NCBI RefSeq assembly: GCF_025725645.1 | Contig: NZ_CP107007.1 | Location: 2,976,001-3,040,000, forward strand | Direction of reading: 5' to 3' | Origin: Halomonas sp. GD1P12 | GTDB taxonomy: Bacteria; Pseudomonadota; Gammaproteobacteria; Pseudomonadales; Halomonadaceae | Length of the DNA: 64,000 bases | Part shown: in pieces, positions 63,701 to 64,000 of the stretch | Layout: every line of letters starts with the position of its first letter | Numbering within the stretch: position 1 is the first letter of the stretch | Translations under genes and position numbers: made by a program | Notes under the pieces: generated by a model | Databases searched by the model: none | Seen by the model: the letters and a program-made list of their open reading frames with translations, nothing else | Told to the model about the DNA's origin: nothing

Positions 63701-64000
63701 CTAGCGGCTGCTGTGAACCTTGATCTTTCGGGAACGATAATCCAGCCACATTCTTTTTAATTCGACGCCCGCGTCAGCGCATACTGACTCGAGGATTCTA
63801 TCCCTTCTCTGCCGATCCGGCCGTTCATGGCTTGGGTCGTCCAGCTCCATGACATACAGGATGCTGAAATCTTCCTTGCTGCAGATCACATAGTCGAAAT
63901 GCCATTGAGAGATCTGTCTGAATAAGGCCAGGTACGCGCTACTTTTGGACCGATACTTTTTGGAATTGGGCTCTATGACGTCGACCACTCGAACCTGAGC
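63701..64000 (-). CDS. DUF2726 domain protein, 5' end cut by window
   Basis: The reading frame runs from the right edge to a stop at 63701, giving 99 C-terminal residues. It shows the DUF2726 pattern: KSSAYLALFRQISQWHFDYVI, then ILYVMELDDPSHERPDRQRRD and the later AGVELKRMW. This domain resembles restriction-endonuclease-like folds and is of unknown function. An internal GTG at 63988 could serve as a start, but the frame is open beyond it and relatives are longer, so I treat it as partial. Confidence 0.75.
   Translation of the reverse strand, partial: AQVRVVDVIEPNSKKYRSKSSAYLALFRQISQWHFDYVICSKEDFSILYVMELDDPSHERPDRQRRDRILESVCADAGVELKRMWLDYRSRKIKVHSSR

Overview
The window looks like a chromosomal segment of a Halomonas-like gammaproteobacterium (family Halomonadaceae). 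The assignment rests on moderately GC-rich DNA, the gene order lptG-lptF / pepA-holC-valS, a TRAP transporter locus, bfd-bfr and sodC. It is an inference from gene content; no rRNA marker is present. I see no rRNA, tRNA, insertion sequence, prophage or CRISPR array.

Positions 1-29150 form a large surface polysaccharide locus. Reading leftwards on the minus strand from about 24.2 kb are the export genes wza-wzb-wzc and then a flippase (wzx). After these come a tightly overlapping block of glycosyltransferases, a pyruvyl transferase, an asparagine-synthetase-like protein, an EpsG-type polymerase, and a PglC/PglD/PglE-like set with galE. tviB-tviC, elyC, an O-antigen ligase/polymerase-like gene and a CapD/PglF-like dehydratase (cut by the window edge) follow. 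Together the dehydratase, DegT aminotransferase, acetyltransferase and phosphoglycosyl transferase would make and load a diacetamido-trideoxyhexose (bacillosamine type) on undecaprenyl phosphate. TviB/TviC would supply UDP-GalNAcA and GalE UDP-galactose. Diverging from wza on the plus strand is a yjbEFGH (gfcABCD)-type operon, also linked to exopolysaccharide. An ops-like (RfaH-type) element lies in the wza leader. This half is visibly richer in A+T than the rest.

Positions 29166-31318 hold a divergent pair, a PRISE-type short-chain dehydrogenase and a LysR regulator. Positions 31389-43195 look like one catabolic island. On the minus side are leuC/leuD-like aconitase-family genes followed by a DctP-DctQ-DctM TRAP transporter. 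In the middle is a GntR/UTRA regulator. On the plus side are an NTF2-like protein, an isocitrate lyase/PEP mutase family lyase, an isochorismatase-type amidase, two PuuE-like polysaccharide-deacetylase-fold hydrolases and a fumarate-reductase-type flavoprotein. The same GTAT-N8-ATAC palindrome occurs at the start of both arms, which suggests one GntR regulon. The enzyme set fits uptake and opening of a cyclic amide, imide or ureide, deamidation to an unsaturated diacid, hydration, and carbon-carbon cleavage. The substrate is unknown, and this is the most interesting part of the window.

Positions 43292-64000 are mostly housekeeping: a membrane metallophosphoesterase, an ETHE1-like MBL hydrolase, a DUF1653 protein, tcdA, truC, sodC, a CstA-family transporter, Mn catalase, bfr, bfd, lptG, lptF, pepA, ilvE, holC, valS, a DUF4124 protein, two divergent nucleoside-deaminase-like genes and a DUF2726 gene cut by the right edge. 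A YhcG/DUF1016 PDDEXK nuclease gene is inserted between holC and valS.
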